From Actinomadura opuntiae (lineage in GTDB: Bacteria; Actinomycetota; Actinomycetes; Streptosporangiales; Streptosporangiaceae): a stretch of DNA of 64,000 nucleotides. The notes beneath the pieces are model-generated. The model worked only from the letters and a program-made list of their open reading frames with translations. It had not been told where the DNA came from and searched no databases. The stretch covers positions 1 through 64,000 of the forward strand of contig NZ_JASNWF010000038.1 of assembly GCF_030283205.1 (NCBI RefSeq), written 5' to 3'. Every line of letters starts with the position of its first letter. Position 1 is the first letter of the stretch. The position numbers and the translations under genes are program-made. Of the stretch, positions 24,471 through 33,220 are shown piece by piece.

Positions 24471-26975
24471 ATGGAAGCTCGCAACGAACCGGACATGCAC
24501 CTGGTCGTGGTCGGCCACGGACCGGCCTCGCACCGCCTGGTGGAGGCCCTGCGCGAGCGCGACGGCGCCGGGACGTGGACGGTCACCGTCATCGGCGAGG
24601 AGTCGCGCACCGCCTACGACCGCGTGGCGCTGACCACCCACCTGGAGGGCGCCGACCTGGCCTATCCGGCGCACGGCGGCGGGGTCTCGGTCATCACCGG
24701 CGAGCGGGTCACCGCGATCGACCGCGCCGCGCGCACCGTGGCCACCTCCGCCGGGCGGACCGTCGGCTACGACGCGCTGGTGCTCGCCACCGGCTCGGCG
24801 CCGTTCGTCCCGCCGGTCGAGGGCCGGGACCTGCCCGGCGTGTTCGTCTACCGCACGATCGACGACCTGGACGCGATCCGCGAGTACGCGCGCGACCGGG
24901 CGACCGGCGCGGTCGTCGGCGGCGGGCTGCTCGGCCTGGAGGCGGCCCGGGCGATCCAGGGACTCGGCCTGCGCAGCGGCGTGGTGGAGGTCGCGCCGTG
25001 GCTGATGCCGCGCCAGCTGGACGAGGGCGGCGGCGCGATGCTGCGCCGCCACATCGAGGCCCTCGGCATGGCGGTGCACGCGGGCACGCCGATGCAGCGG
25101 ATCGAGGCGGGCGAGGACGGCGCCGCCGCGCGGATCGCGCTGGCCGACGGTTCGCGGATCGACGCCGAGGTCGTGGTGTTCTCCGCCGGGATCCGGCCGC
25201 GCGACGAGCTGGCCCGCGGCTGCGGGCTGCCGGTGGGGGAGCGCGGCGGCATCGTCGTGGACGCCTCCTGCCGCACCGAGGACCCGGCGATCTGGGCGAT
25301 CGGCGAGTGCGCGCTCGTCGGCGGGACGGTGTACGGGCTGGTCGGGCCGTGCTTCTCGATGGCGGAGGTCGTCGCCGACCGGCTGCTGAACCCCGGGAGC
25401 TCCGCGGCATTCGAGGGCGCCGACATGTCGACGAAGCTGAAGCTGATGGGCGTGGACGTCGCCAGCTTCGGCGACCCGTTCGCCGGCCCGGACCAGGGCG
25501 CGCTCGGCGTCACCTACACCGACCCGGTCGCCGGGGTCTACAAGAAGCTCATCGTCAGCGACGACGCCAAGACGCTGCTCGGCGGCGTGCTGGTCGGCGA
25601 CGCCGAGTCGTACGGGGCGCTGCGCGCCTACGTCGGCGGGAGCCTGCCCGGCGCCCCCGAACAGATGCTGTTCGGCGGCACGGAGGCGGCGGGCGGCGAC
25701 CTGCCGGGCGCCACCGTCATCTGCTCCTGCAACAACGTCACCGCCGAGACGATCCGCGGCGCGATCGCGGCGGACTCCCTCACCGACGTGGCCGCGGTGA
25801 AGGGCTGCACGAAGGCCGGGACGAGCTGCGGCAGCTGCGTCCCGCTGGTGAAGCGGATCCTGGACGCCGAGCTGACCGCCGCCGGGATCGAGGTCAGCAA
25901 GGCGCTCTGCGAGCACTTCGACTACAGCCGCGCCGAGCTGTTCGACATCATCCGGGGCGGGCGGGTCACCAGCTTCACCCAGCTCGTCCAGGAGCACGGC
26001 CGGGGACGGGGCTGCGACATCTGCAAGCCCGCGGTCGCCTCCATCCTCGCCAGCCTCGGCAACGGGCACATCCTGGAGGGCGAGCAGGCCGCGCTGCAGG
26101 ACACCAACGACCACTTCCTGGCCAACCTGCAGAAGAACGGCACCTACTCGGTGGTCCCGCGCGTCCCCGGCGGCGAGATCACTCCGGAGAAGCTGATCGT
26201 GATCGGCGAGGTGGCGCGCGACTTCGGCCTCTACACCAAGATCACCGGCGGGCAGCGCATCGACCTGTTCGGGGCCCGGGTCGAGCAGCTCCCGGAGATC
26301 TGGAAGCGGCTGGTCGACGCCGGGTTCGAGTCCGGGCACGCCTACGGCAAGGCGCTGCGCACGGTGAAGTCGTGCGTCGGCTCCACCTGGTGCCGCTACG
26401 GCGTGCAGGACTCGGTCGCGATGGCGATCCGGCTGGAGCTGCGGTACCGGGGCCTGCGCGCCCCGCACAAGCTGAAGTCGGCGGTGTCGGGCTGCGCCCG
26501 CGAGTGCGCGGAGGCGCAGAGCAAGGACTTCGGCGTCATCGCCACCGAGAACGGCTGGAACCTCTACCTGGCCGGGAACGGCGGCATGCGCCCCCGGCAC
26601 GCCGACCTGTTCGCCTCCGACCTGTCCGACGAGGAGCTGGTCCGCACCATCGACCGGTTCCTGATGTTCTACATCCGCACCGCCGACCGGCTGCAGCGCA
26701 CCGCGAGCTGGATGGAGGCGCTGGACGGCGGCGTCGACTACCTCCGCGAGGTCATCGTGGACGACCGGCTCGGCATCTGCGCCGAGCTCGACGCCGCCAT
26801 GGAACGCCACGTCGCCGGCTACTCCGACGAGTGGCACGACACCCTCGCCGACCCCGACCGGCTCCGCCGGTTCGTCTCGTTCGTCAACGCGCCGCAGACC
26901 CCCGACCCGAGCATCGAGTTCGAGGTCGAGCGCGAGCAGATCAAGCCCGTGCTCCTGCCGCTGGAGGTCAAGTGA
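24471..26975 (+). CDS. nirB: NADH-dependent nitrite reductase, large subunit NirB
   Basis: The 834-residue enzyme reduces nitrite to ammonium in the cytoplasm with NAD(P)H. In order it has an FAD/NAD reductase module (1-400; VVGGGLLGLEAARAIQGLG), a BFD-type [2Fe-2S] site (C418, C420, C446, C453, C456 region; VICSCNN and GTSCGSC), ferredoxin-like half domains and the siroheme/[4Fe-4S] motif CVGSTWC (635-641) with SGCARECAEA (C675, C679). All siroheme cysteines are present. The small subunit NirD is not next to it. A paralogous flavoprotein gene follows with an overlapping start. GAGGA precedes ATG 24471. Confidence 0.95.
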   Translation: MEARNEPDMHLVVVGHGPASHRLVEALRERDGAGTWTVTVIGEESRTAYDRVALTTHLEGADLAYPAHGGGVSVITGERVTAIDRAARTVATSAGRTVGYDALVLATGSAPFVPPVEGRDLPGVFVYRTIDDLDAIREYARDRATGAVVGGGLLGLEAARAIQGLGLRSGVVEVAPWLMPRQLDEGGGAMLRRHIEALGMAVHAGTPMQRIEAGEDGAAARIALADGSRIDAEVVVFSAGIRPRDELARGCGLPVGERGGIVVDASCRTEDPAIWAIGECALVGGTVYGLVGPCFSMAEVVADRLLNPGSSAAFEGADMSTKLKLMGVDVASFGDPFAGPDQGALGVTYTDPVAGVYKKLIVSDDAKTLLGGVLVGDAESYGALRAYVGGSLPGAPEQMLFGGTEAAGGDLPGATVICSCNNVTAETIRGAIAADSLTDVAAVKGCTKAGTSCGSCVPLVKRILDAELTAAGIEVSKALCEHFDYSRAELFDIIRGGRVTSFTQLVQEHGRGRGCDICKPAVASILASLGNGHILEGEQAALQDTNDHFLANLQKNGTYSVVPRVPGGEITPEKLIVIGEVARDFGLYTKITGGQRIDLFGARVEQLPEIWKRLVDAGFESGHAYGKALRTVKSCVGSTWCRYGVQDSVAMAIRLELRYRGLRAPHKLKSAVSGCARECAEAQSKDFGVIATENGWNLYLAGNGGMRPRHADLFASDLSDEELVRTIDRFLMFYIRTADRLQRTASWMEALDGGVDYLREVIVDDRLGICAELDAAMERHVAGYSDEWHDTLADPDRLRRFVSFVNAPQTPDPSIEFEVEREQIKPVLLPLEVK

Positions 26976-28444
26976 AACGCGAACGGATCGTCGTCGTCGG
27001 GAACGGGATGGCCGGGGCGCGCTTCGTCAGCGAGCTGCGCTCCCGTGACCCCGGCGTGCCCGTCACGGTGTTCGGCGCCGAGACGCAGCGCCCCTACAAC
27101 CGGGTGCTGCTGTCCAACGTCCTCGCCGGGAAGACCAGGCCGGACCACATCAGCCTGGTCGACGCGGCCTGGTACGCCTCGCACGGGGTGGACGCGAGGC
27201 TCGGCGTCGAGGTCGTCCGCATCGACCGGGAGGCGCGCGCCGTGCACGCCTCCGACGGCACCGTCACCCGCTACGGCACGCTCGTGCTGGCGACCGGCAG
27301 CACCGCGTTCGTCCCGCCGATGCCCGGCCTGGAGGACGGGCTGCCCGGCGGCGCGCTGGTGTTCCGCACGCTGGACGACTGTCGGCGGATCTCCGAGCTG
27401 GCCGAGACCGCCAAGCGCGCGGTGGTGGTCGGCGGCGGGCTGCTCGGCATCGAGGCGGCGCGCGGGCTGATGGGCCGCGGGCTGGAGGTGACCGTCCTGC
27501 ACCTGGCCGGGCACCTGATGGAGCGCCAGCTCGACCCGGCCGCCGGCCGGGTGCTGGCGCGGACCCTCGCGAGCCTCGGCATCGGCACCCGCGTGCAGGC
27601 CAACGTCGCGGGGCTGTGCCTCTCCGGCACCGGCGACGACCGGGTGGTCACCGGCGTCGAGCTGGCCCTGCCGGACGGCGGCCGCGAGGTGATCGACACC
27701 GACCTGGTCATCCTGTCGTGCGGGGTGCGGCCCGAGGTGTCGCTGGCCCGCGGCGCCGGGCTCGCGATCGGCCGGGCGATCGTCGTGGACGACGAGCTGC
27801 GCTCGGTCTCCGACCCGTCCGTCCGCGCGATCGGGGAGTGCTCCGAGCACCGCGACGAGGTGTACGGGCTGGTCGCGCCCGCGTGGGAGCAGGCGACCGT
27901 GCTGGCGGGGCTGCTGGCGGGCACCGACCCCGCCGCGCGCTTCACCGGCGCCCGGCAGATCACCCGGCTGAAGGCGGCCGGCATCGAGCTGGCGTCGATG
28001 GGGGAGACGCACTTCGGCGACGAGGACGACGGCGTGGAGGTCGTCCGGTTCACCGACGCGGCGCGCGGCACCTACAAGAAGGCGGTGATCCGGGACGGCC
28101 GGCTGATCGGCGCGATCCTGCTCGGCGAGACCTCCGCCGCCGGGGCGCTCACCCAGCTCTACGACCGGGCCTCGCCGCTGCCGTCCGAGCGGCTGGACCT
28201 GCTGTTCCCCGGGCTCGGCGGCGCGCCGGAGGCCGCCTCGCCGGTGCGGATGCCGGACGCGGCGACGGTCTGCAACTGCAACAACGTCAGCAAGGGCCAG
28301 ATCCGCGCCTGCTGGCAGGACGGCGCGCGCACCGCCGACGAGGTCTCCCGGCGGACCCGCGCCGGCACCGGCTGCGGGAGCTGCCGCGGCGCGCTGGAGG
28401 GCATCGTGTCCTGGCTGGACGAGCAGGAGTCGGTGGACGCCTGA
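26972..28444 (+). CDS. NAD(P)/FAD-dependent reductase with C-terminal [2Fe-2S] BFD domain (NirB N-half paralogue)
   Basis: The 490-residue protein mirrors the first half of NirB: RIVVVGNGMAGARFV, LATGSTAFVPPMPGLE, VVVGGGLLGIEAARGLMGRG, AIGECSEHRDEVYGL, then a BFD-like cluster TVCNCNNVSKGQI and GTGCGSCRGALEGIV. It lacks the siroheme domain. Proteins of this type act as electron-transfer partners of assimilatory nitrate or nitrite reductases (NasB-like). The GTG overlaps the nirB stop, so the two are made together. Its exact acceptor is inferred. Confidence 0.88.
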   Translation: MKRERIVVVGNGMAGARFVSELRSRDPGVPVTVFGAETQRPYNRVLLSNVLAGKTRPDHISLVDAAWYASHGVDARLGVEVVRIDREARAVHASDGTVTRYGTLVLATGSTAFVPPMPGLEDGLPGGALVFRTLDDCRRISELAETAKRAVVVGGGLLGIEAARGLMGRGLEVTVLHLAGHLMERQLDPAAGRVLARTLASLGIGTRVQANVAGLCLSGTGDDRVVTGVELALPDGGREVIDTDLVILSCGVRPEVSLARGAGLAIGRAIVVDDELRSVSDPSVRAIGECSEHRDEVYGLVAPAWEQATVLAGLLAGTDPAARFTGARQITRLKAAGIELASMGETHFGDEDDGVEVVRFTDAARGTYKKAVIRDGRLIGAILLGETSAAGALTQLYDRASPLPSERLDLLFPGLGGAPEAASPVRMPDAATVCNCNNVSKGQIRACWQDGARTADEVSRRTRAGTGCGSCRGALEGIVSWLDEQESVDA

Positions 28445-28449
28445 GGAAA

Positions 28450-28475
28450 TAACCCGAACAAATCTGTTCAAGTTA
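28450..28475. promoter_or_regulatory. Operator 1 of the MFS-TetR pair
   Basis: The arms TAACCCGAACA and TGTTCAAGTTA, separated by 4 bp, are inverted repeats matching at 9 of 11 positions. A near copy lies 45 bp downstream. The -35-like TTCAAG (28468) and -10-like TACGCT (28490) place the promoter between the two copies. Confidence 0.7.
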
Positions 28476-28494
28476 TTGGCCGAGCGGGCTACGC

Positions 28495-28520
28495 TAACCC
28501 GAACAATGATGTTCGAGTTA
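28495..28520. promoter_or_regulatory. Operator 2 of the MFS-TetR pair
   Basis: The arms TAACCCGAACA and TGTTCGAGTTA, 4 bp apart, match at 10 of 11 positions. The copy ends right at the ribosome site (AGGAG) of the MFS gene. The left arm is identical to that of operator 1. Likely ligand: the TetR protein encoded at 29995-30588. Confidence 0.75.
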
Positions 28521-28529
28521 GGAGCCGTC

Positions 28530-29963
28530 GTGCACGACCACGCGACCGCGTCACCCCGCGCGCACCCGGGCCCGCCGCCCGCCGACCCCCGCCGGTGGCG
28601 GGCGCTCGCCCTGCTGTGCGCCGCCCAGTTCATGCTGATCATCGACATCACCGTGGTGAACGTGGCGCTGCCCTCCATCGCCGCGGACCTCTCGCTCGGC
28701 CGCGGCGGCCAGACCTGGGTCGTCACCGCCTACTCGCTGTGCTTCGGCGGCCTGCTGCTGCTCGGCGGCCGGCTCGCCGACGCGCTCGGCCGCAGGCGCG
28801 CCCTCCTGCTCGGGCTCGCGCTGTTCACCGCCGCGTCGCTGGTCTCCGGCCTCGCCGCCACTGGGGGAGTGCTCATCGCCGGGCGCGCGGCGCAGGGTAT
28901 CGGCGCCGCGCTGCTGTCGCCGGCCGCGCTGTCGATCGTCACGACCACCTTCCACGGCCCCGAGCGCAACCGCGCCCTCGGCGTGTGGGCGGCCATCGGC
29001 GGCACCGGCGCGGCCGTGGGCGTGCTGGCCGGCGGACTGCTCACCAGCGGACCCGGCTGGGAATGGGTGTTCTTCGTCAACGTCCCGGTCGGCCTGGCCC
29101 TGCTGGCCCTGGTGCCGGCGACGGTCGCGTCCGTGCCGCCGGTGCGCGGGCCGCTCGACCCGGGCGGCGCGGTCACCGCCACCCTCGCCGCCGGGGCGCT
29201 CATCTACGGCCTGGTCAAGGCGGGCGAGGACGGCTGGGACGCGGCGTCGGCGCTCGTCCCGATCGGGGGCGCCGTCCTGCTCGCGGCCGGGTTCGTACTG
29301 GTCGAGCGGACCGTCCGGACGCCGCTGGTCCCGCTCGGGCTGCTGCGGCGCCGGACGGTCGCCTCCGGCAACGCGCTGATGGTGTCGGCGTCCGTGCTGC
29401 TGCTGTCGGGGTTCTTCCTCTGCTCGCAGTACCTGCAGAACCTGCTGCACTTCTCCGCGGTGAAGACGGGCCTCACGTTCCTGCCGGCCGCCGCCGCCAC
29501 GATCACGGGCGCCCACCTCGCGTCCCACCTGGTCGGCCGGATCGGCGGACGGCCCGTCGCCGCGTCCGGGTTCGCGGTCGCGGCGGCCGGGGCGCTGCTG
29601 TTGGCCCAGGTCCCCTCCGGCGGGCACGCCTGGCCGGACGTGCTGCCCGGCTTCGTGCTGCTGTCGCTCGGCGTGGGCGCCGGATTCGTGTGCGCCACCA
29701 CGACCGCGATGAACGGGATCGGCCACGACGAGGCGGGCCTGGCCTCCGGCGTCGTCAACACCGGCCACGAGATCGGCGGCGCCCTCGGCGTCGCGCTGGC
29801 GACCGCCCTCGCCGGCGCGAGCATCGGCGGCCACACGGCCGGCGGGTTCCAGACCGCGTTCACGGTGTTCGGCGTGATCGCCGCCGCCGCCGCGGTCCTC
29901 GCGCTCGCGCTCGTCCCGGCCGGGCGGCCCGAGCCCGGCGACGGCCCGGTCTTCGCGCACTGA
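28530..29963 (+). CDS. MFS drug exporter of the DHA2 (14-helix) family
   Basis: The 477-residue membrane protein has the DHA2 opening ALALLCAAQFMLIIDITVVNVALPSIAADL, motif A GGRLADALGRRRALLLGLALF and motif C GVLAGGLLTSGPGWEWVFFVNVPVG. About fourteen hydrophobic segments are visible. It probably exports a toxic compound using the proton gradient. Upstream in-frame ATGs fall inside operator 2, so I chose GTG 28530, five bases after AGGAG. The TetR gene follows 31 bp downstream and two operator copies precede it, pointing to TetR-controlled induction by its substrate. Confidence 0.92.
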   Translation: MHDHATASPRAHPGPPPADPRRWRALALLCAAQFMLIIDITVVNVALPSIAADLSLGRGGQTWVVTAYSLCFGGLLLLGGRLADALGRRRALLLGLALFTAASLVSGLAATGGVLIAGRAAQGIGAALLSPAALSIVTTTFHGPERNRALGVWAAIGGTGAAVGVLAGGLLTSGPGWEWVFFVNVPVGLALLALVPATVASVPPVRGPLDPGGAVTATLAAGALIYGLVKAGEDGWDAASALVPIGGAVLLAAGFVLVERTVRTPLVPLGLLRRRTVASGNALMVSASVLLLSGFFLCSQYLQNLLHFSAVKTGLTFLPAAAATITGAHLASHLVGRIGGRPVAASGFAVAAAGALLLAQVPSGGHAWPDVLPGFVLLSLGVGAGFVCATTTAMNGIGHDEAGLASGVVNTGHEIGGALGVALATALAGASIGGHTAGGFQTAFTVFGVIAAAAAVLALALVPAGRPEPGDGPVFAH

Positions 29964-29994
29964 ACCGCCGCCCGGCGAGCCCTACCCTGGCCCC

Positions 29995-30588
29995 ATGACC
30001 TCCGCGACCCGCCGCCGCGCCGACGCCGAGCGCAACATCGAGGCGATCCTCGACGCCGCGCTCGCCCGCCTCGGCCGCGACCCCTCGGCAAGCATGACCG
30101 AGATCGCCAAGGCCGCCGGGGTCGGGCGGGTCACCCTCTACGGGCACTTCCCGTCCCGGGAGGCGCTGGTGGACACCCTGTTCGACCGGTCGCTCGCCGA
30201 CGCCGACGCCGTCCTCGGCGCCGTCGACGTCGACGCCGGGCGGGCGGACGAGGCCCTCGCGCGCCTCGTCCGCTCGTCCTGGCGGGTCCTGGACCGGCAG
30301 CGGACGGTCCTGGCGGTCGCGCTGCGGGTGCTCGGCCCCGAACGGGTCCGCGACCGGCACGCCGCCGTGTTCGCCCGCCTCGAGCGCCTGCTGCGGCGGG
30401 GCCGCGAGGAGGGCGTGTTCTCCGCCGCCGAACCGCCCGGCTGGCAGGCCACCGCGGTCTACTCGCTGATGCACGCCGCCGCGCTGGAGGTCGACGAGGG
30501 TCGGCTGGACGCCGCGCGGGCCGCGGAGACGCTCGTCCCGACGATCCTGGGCGCCCTGCGCGGCGGCGCGGCGGGGGCCGCCGGGTAG
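29995..30588 (+). CDS. TetR-family repressor
   Basis: The 197-residue regulator has a TetR helix-turn-helix at about residues 10-60 (SMTEIAKAAGVGRVTLYGHF) and a variable ligand domain. It is transcribed behind the MFS gene and likely binds the two 26-bp operators at 28450-28475 and 28495-28520, forming a feedback loop with the exporter. No strong ribosome site precedes ATG 29995, which suggests coupling to upstream translation or a weak start. Confidence 0.9.
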   Translation: MTSATRRRADAERNIEAILDAALARLGRDPSASMTEIAKAAGVGRVTLYGHFPSREALVDTLFDRSLADADAVLGAVDVDAGRADEALARLVRSSWRVLDRQRTVLAVALRVLGPERVRDRHAAVFARLERLLRRGREEGVFSAAEPPGWQATAVYSLMHAAALEVDEGRLDAARAAETLVPTILGALRGGAAGAAG

Positions 30589-30598
30589 GCTCCGCCGC

Positions 30599-31120
30599 AT
30601 GGCCGTCTACGCGCTGGGAGACCAGGTCCCCGACATCCATCCGACCGCGTACGTCCATCCGGGCGCGACCGTCATCGGGTCGGTGACCCTCGGCGAGGGC
30701 GCGACCGTCTGGCCGGGGGCCGTGCTGCGCGGCGACTACGGCTCCATCACCGTCGGCGCCCGCACCTCCGTCCAGGACGGCACCGTCGTGCACACCACCG
30801 AGGAGTGGCCGACCGTCATCGGCGCCGACTGCGTCGTCGGCCACAACGCCCACCTCGAGGGCTGCGTCGTCGAGGACCGCTGCCTCATCGGCTCCGGCTC
30901 GGTCGTGCTGAACCGCGCCCGCGTCGGCACCCGCGGCGTCGTGGGCGCCGGCGCCGTCGTCACCGAGGACGGCGCCGTCCCCGCCGGCCACACCGCGCTC
31001 GGCGTCCCCGCCAAGGCCAGGCCCGGCGGCATCGACGAGAAGTGGCACGCCGAGGCGGTCGCGATGTACGTCGCCAACGGCCGCCGCTACGCCGCCGAGC
31101 TCGAGCAGATCCGGCCCTGA
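30599..31120 (+). CDS. Gamma-carbonic anhydrase-like left-handed beta-helix protein
   Basis: The 173-residue protein is built of hexapeptide repeats (ATVIGSVTLGEGATVWPGAV, TVIGADCVVGHNAHLEGC, CLIGSGSVVLNRARVG) and ends in a C-terminal helix. The gamma-CA zinc histidine positions are only partly obvious: His in VVHTTEE, and in VGHNAHLEG two histidines in an HxxxH-like arrangement. Catalytic activity is therefore plausible but not assured, as many family members bind metal without CA activity. It starts 10 bp after the TetR stop. Confidence 0.85.
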   Translation: MAVYALGDQVPDIHPTAYVHPGATVIGSVTLGEGATVWPGAVLRGDYGSITVGARTSVQDGTVVHTTEEWPTVIGADCVVGHNAHLEGCVVEDRCLIGSGSVVLNRARVGTRGVVGAGAVVTEDGAVPAGHTALGVPAKARPGGIDEKWHAEAVAMYVANGRRYAAELEQIRP

Positions 31121-31136
31121 CGCGGGGGAGGCGCAC

Positions 31137-32003
31137 ATGCTCGACGGACGGCCCCTCATCGACGCCCACGTCCACACCGCGCGGCTGCCGACCCTGCCCC
31201 CGGCGTGGCGGCAGTGGGCCGAGGAGTTCGGCTCCGCGCACCCCTGGCAGGACCTCTACGACGACTCCGGCACCCTCGTCCCCGAACGCGTCGACGCCTA
31301 CTTCGAGGCCGAGGGCGTCGACGTCGCGCTGCTGCTGTGCGAGTACAGCCCCAAGACCACCGGGTACCAGCCCATCGAGGACCTGGTCCCGCTGCTCAAG
31401 CACAACCCGCGCCGGTTCAAGCCGATCGCCAACCTCAACCCGCACCTGCACTACCCGATCGACGCCGAGCTGGAGCGCCAGCTCGGCTTCGGCGCCGTCG
31501 CGCTCAAACTGCACCCCGTGCACGGCGGGTTCAGTGTCGCCGACCCCGACCTGTACCCGGCGTACGCGGTGTGCCGGGACGCGGGCGTCCCGGTCGTCGT
31601 GCACTGCGGCACCAGCTCGTTCCCCGGCTCGGCCAACCGGTACGCCGACCCGACGCCGATCGACGACGTGCTCCGCCACTTCCCGGGCCTGACGTTCGTC
31701 CTCGCCCACGGCGGCCGCGGCTGGTGGTACGACGCCGCCGCGTTCCTCGCGCTGTCCCGCGAGGAGGTCTGGATCGAGCTGTCGGGGCTGCCGCCGCGCC
31801 GGCTCCCCGAGTACTACGCCCGGCACGACCTGAAGCGGCTGGCGCGCAAGTTCGTGTTCGGCACCGACTGGCCCGGCGTCCCCGGCATCGCCCGCAACGC
31901 CCGCGCCATCGCCGACCTCGGGCTGGACGAGGAGACCGTGTCGCTCGTCCTCGGCGGCAACGCCATGCGCGTCTACCCGGGGATCGCCGCCGGACCGGAA
32001 TAG
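31137..32003 (+). CDS. Amidohydrolase_2 family metal-dependent hydrolase or decarboxylase
   Basis: The 288-residue TIM-barrel enzyme has the first metal pair in LIDAHVHTAR, the second-strand KLHPVHGGF with a histidine, VVVHCGTSSFPGS, the histidine in FVLAHGGRGWWYD and the catalytic aspartate in FGTDWPGVPG. These are the expected metal positions of the superfamily (ACMSD/amidohydrolase 2). The substrate is unknown. GGGGGAGG precedes ATG 31137, and the gene follows the carbonic anhydrase-like gene by 16 bp, so the two are probably cotranscribed. Confidence 0.87.
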   Translation: MLDGRPLIDAHVHTARLPTLPPAWRQWAEEFGSAHPWQDLYDDSGTLVPERVDAYFEAEGVDVALLLCEYSPKTTGYQPIEDLVPLLKHNPRRFKPIANLNPHLHYPIDAELERQLGFGAVALKLHPVHGGFSVADPDLYPAYAVCRDAGVPVVVHCGTSSFPGSANRYADPTPIDDVLRHFPGLTFVLAHGGRGWWYDAAAFLALSREEVWIELSGLPPRRLPEYYARHDLKRLARKFVFGTDWPGVPGIARNARAIADLGLDEETVSLVLGGNAMRVYPGIAAGPE

Positions 32004-32130
32004 GGACACGACGCGATCGGCTGATTGGGATGTCCGAAAAGGGGACGCGGTTTCACGAGCGCGCAACCGGTGATCGTTGCGGCGACCAGCGGGGCGCCCA
32101 GCGCTCCTCGACCCCCCATCGGAGGACCGC

Positions 32131-32319
32131 ATGCTCGCGATCGTCGCCGCGATCGTCTTCGCACTCGCCCTGCTCTTCGACCTGGCCGACATCTCCTCGG
32201 ACGCCATCAACAACGGGACGCTGACCGTCCTCGGCCTGCTGCTGCTGTCGCTGCACTTCGCGGGCGTCGGCACCGGCCGGGACTGGCGCAGCTACACGCG
32301 CCGCCGCCGGCGCCGCTGA
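32131..32319 (+). CDS. 62-residue membrane protein
   Basis: ATG 32131 is preceded by a near-perfect ribosome site, GGAGGACCGC. The product has two hydrophobic segments (LAIVAAIVFALALLFDLADI and LTVLGLLLLSLHFAGVGTG) joined by SSDAINNG, and ends in an arginine-rich tail. Short two-helix proteins of this look are common in actinomycetes and uncharacterised. It has its own 127-bp upstream region. Confidence 0.7.
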   Translation: MLAIVAAIVFALALLFDLADISSDAINNGTLTVLGLLLLSLHFAGVGTGRDWRSYTRRRRRR

Positions 32320-32337
32320 CCGGCCCGCAAACGCCGC

Positions 32338-32386
32338 GCCCGGCGCCGTGACACCTCAAAAAATCTACAATGTAAAGGCGCCGGGC
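32338..32386. terminator. Hairpin between convergent genes, with TACAATGTA loop
   Basis: GCCCGGCGCC (32338-32347) and GGCGCCGGGC (32377-32386) form a perfect 10-bp stem with a 29-base AT-rich loop, in the gap between the small membrane protein and the Crp gene. The right half belongs to a 24-bp element repeated at 57844-57867. Confidence 0.55.
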
Positions 32387-32401
32387 CGCGGCACCGGTCC
32401 C

Positions 32402-33139
32402 TCACTCGTCCGGCTCGTACGCGAACGCGCGCAGGGCGTCCGGCGCCACCACCGTGATCTTCCGGCGGCCCGTGCGCACCAGGCCCTCGCGGCGCAGCGC
32501 CGCGAGCGCGCGGGCGACGGTCTCGCGGGAGGCGTCCATCCAGCTGCCCAGCTCCTCCTGCGACAGCGGCGGCCCGATGTCGACCGAGCCGTCCGCGGCG
32601 GGCGGGGCGTAGCGCGCCGACAGCTCGGCGAGATGCGACAGCAGCATCGCCAGCCGCCGCGGACCCTGCGCCGACACGTTCGCCTGCACGCGGCGGTCCG
32701 CGTCGTCCAACCGCCGCACGAACGTGCCGCTGACCAGCAGCCACACCCCGGGGTGGGCGTCCAGGAACGCGGTGAAGCGGGCGGCCGGGACCACCAGCGC
32801 GCGGATCGCGGTCAGCGCCGTCACGGTCGCCGACCGCTGCCGGCTGCCGAGCACCGCGCTCTCGCACACCAGGTCGCCGGGACCGCGCACGGCCAGCACC
32901 ACCTCGTGGCCGTCGGTCGTCGCCGACGTCGCCTTCGCCCAGCCGGACCGGATGACGATGATGTGGTCGGAGTCCTCGCCCTGGTAGCACAGCGGGGCCT
33001 TCGCCGGGTAGGTGCGCGGCCGGGCCGCCGCCTCCAGCGCGGCGCGCTGCGCGGGATCGAGCTCGCCCCAGAAGCCCTCGCCGCGGCCGGGCGGGGAGGG
33101 CGCGGCGACTCCGCCGCGCGGTGGGGTCCTGGTGTTCAC
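32402..33139 (-). CDS. Crp/Fnr-family transcriptional regulator
   Basis: The 245-residue protein has an N-terminal cyclic-nucleotide-like beta-barrel (DHIIVIRSGWAKATSATTDGHEVVLAVRGPGDLVCESAVLG) and a C-terminal winged helix (LSQEELGSWMDASRETVARALAALRREGLV). There is no N-terminal cysteine set, so it is not an oxygen-sensing FNR. In the pocket the stretch GDLVCESAVLGSRQRSATVTAL has a Glu and an Arg near the cAMP-binding positions, so nucleotide binding is possible but unproven. The 369-bp region before the gene contains two strong hairpins. Confidence 0.9.
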   Translation of the reverse strand: MNTRTPPRGGVAAPSPPGRGEGFWGELDPAQRAALEAAARPRTYPAKAPLCYQGEDSDHIIVIRSGWAKATSATTDGHEVVLAVRGPGDLVCESAVLGSRQRSATVTALTAIRALVVPAARFTAFLDAHPGVWLLVSGTFVRRLDDADRRVQANVSAQGPRRLAMLLSHLAELSARYAPPAADGSVDIGPPLSQEELGSWMDASRETVARALAALRREGLVRTGRRKITVVAPDALRAFAYEPDE

Positions 33140-33189
33140 GGGGTGCCGGCTTTCCGAGCCCCGCCGGGCTCACGGGTCGGGACGGTCGG

Positions 33190-33213
33190 CCGGCGCGCGC
33201 CGCTGCGCGCCGG
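33190..33213. repeat. 9-bp stem-loop upstream of Crp gene
   Basis: CCGGCGCGC and GCGCGCCGG form a perfect stem with a six-base loop, about 50-75 bp before the Crp start. It lies eight bases from the larger inverted repeat. Confidence 0.45.
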
Positions 33214-33220
33214 CTGGTGA

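Noticed and set aside
24411..26837. 808-codon reverse frame antisense to nirB
   Set aside because: Composition is Arg/Ala/His-rich filler, while the + frame contains all NirB motifs including siroheme cysteines.
28476..28529. Upstream ATGs as MFS start
   Set aside because: They lie in or before operator 2 and would place the promoter and operators inside the coding region. GTG 28530 has AGGAG at good distance.
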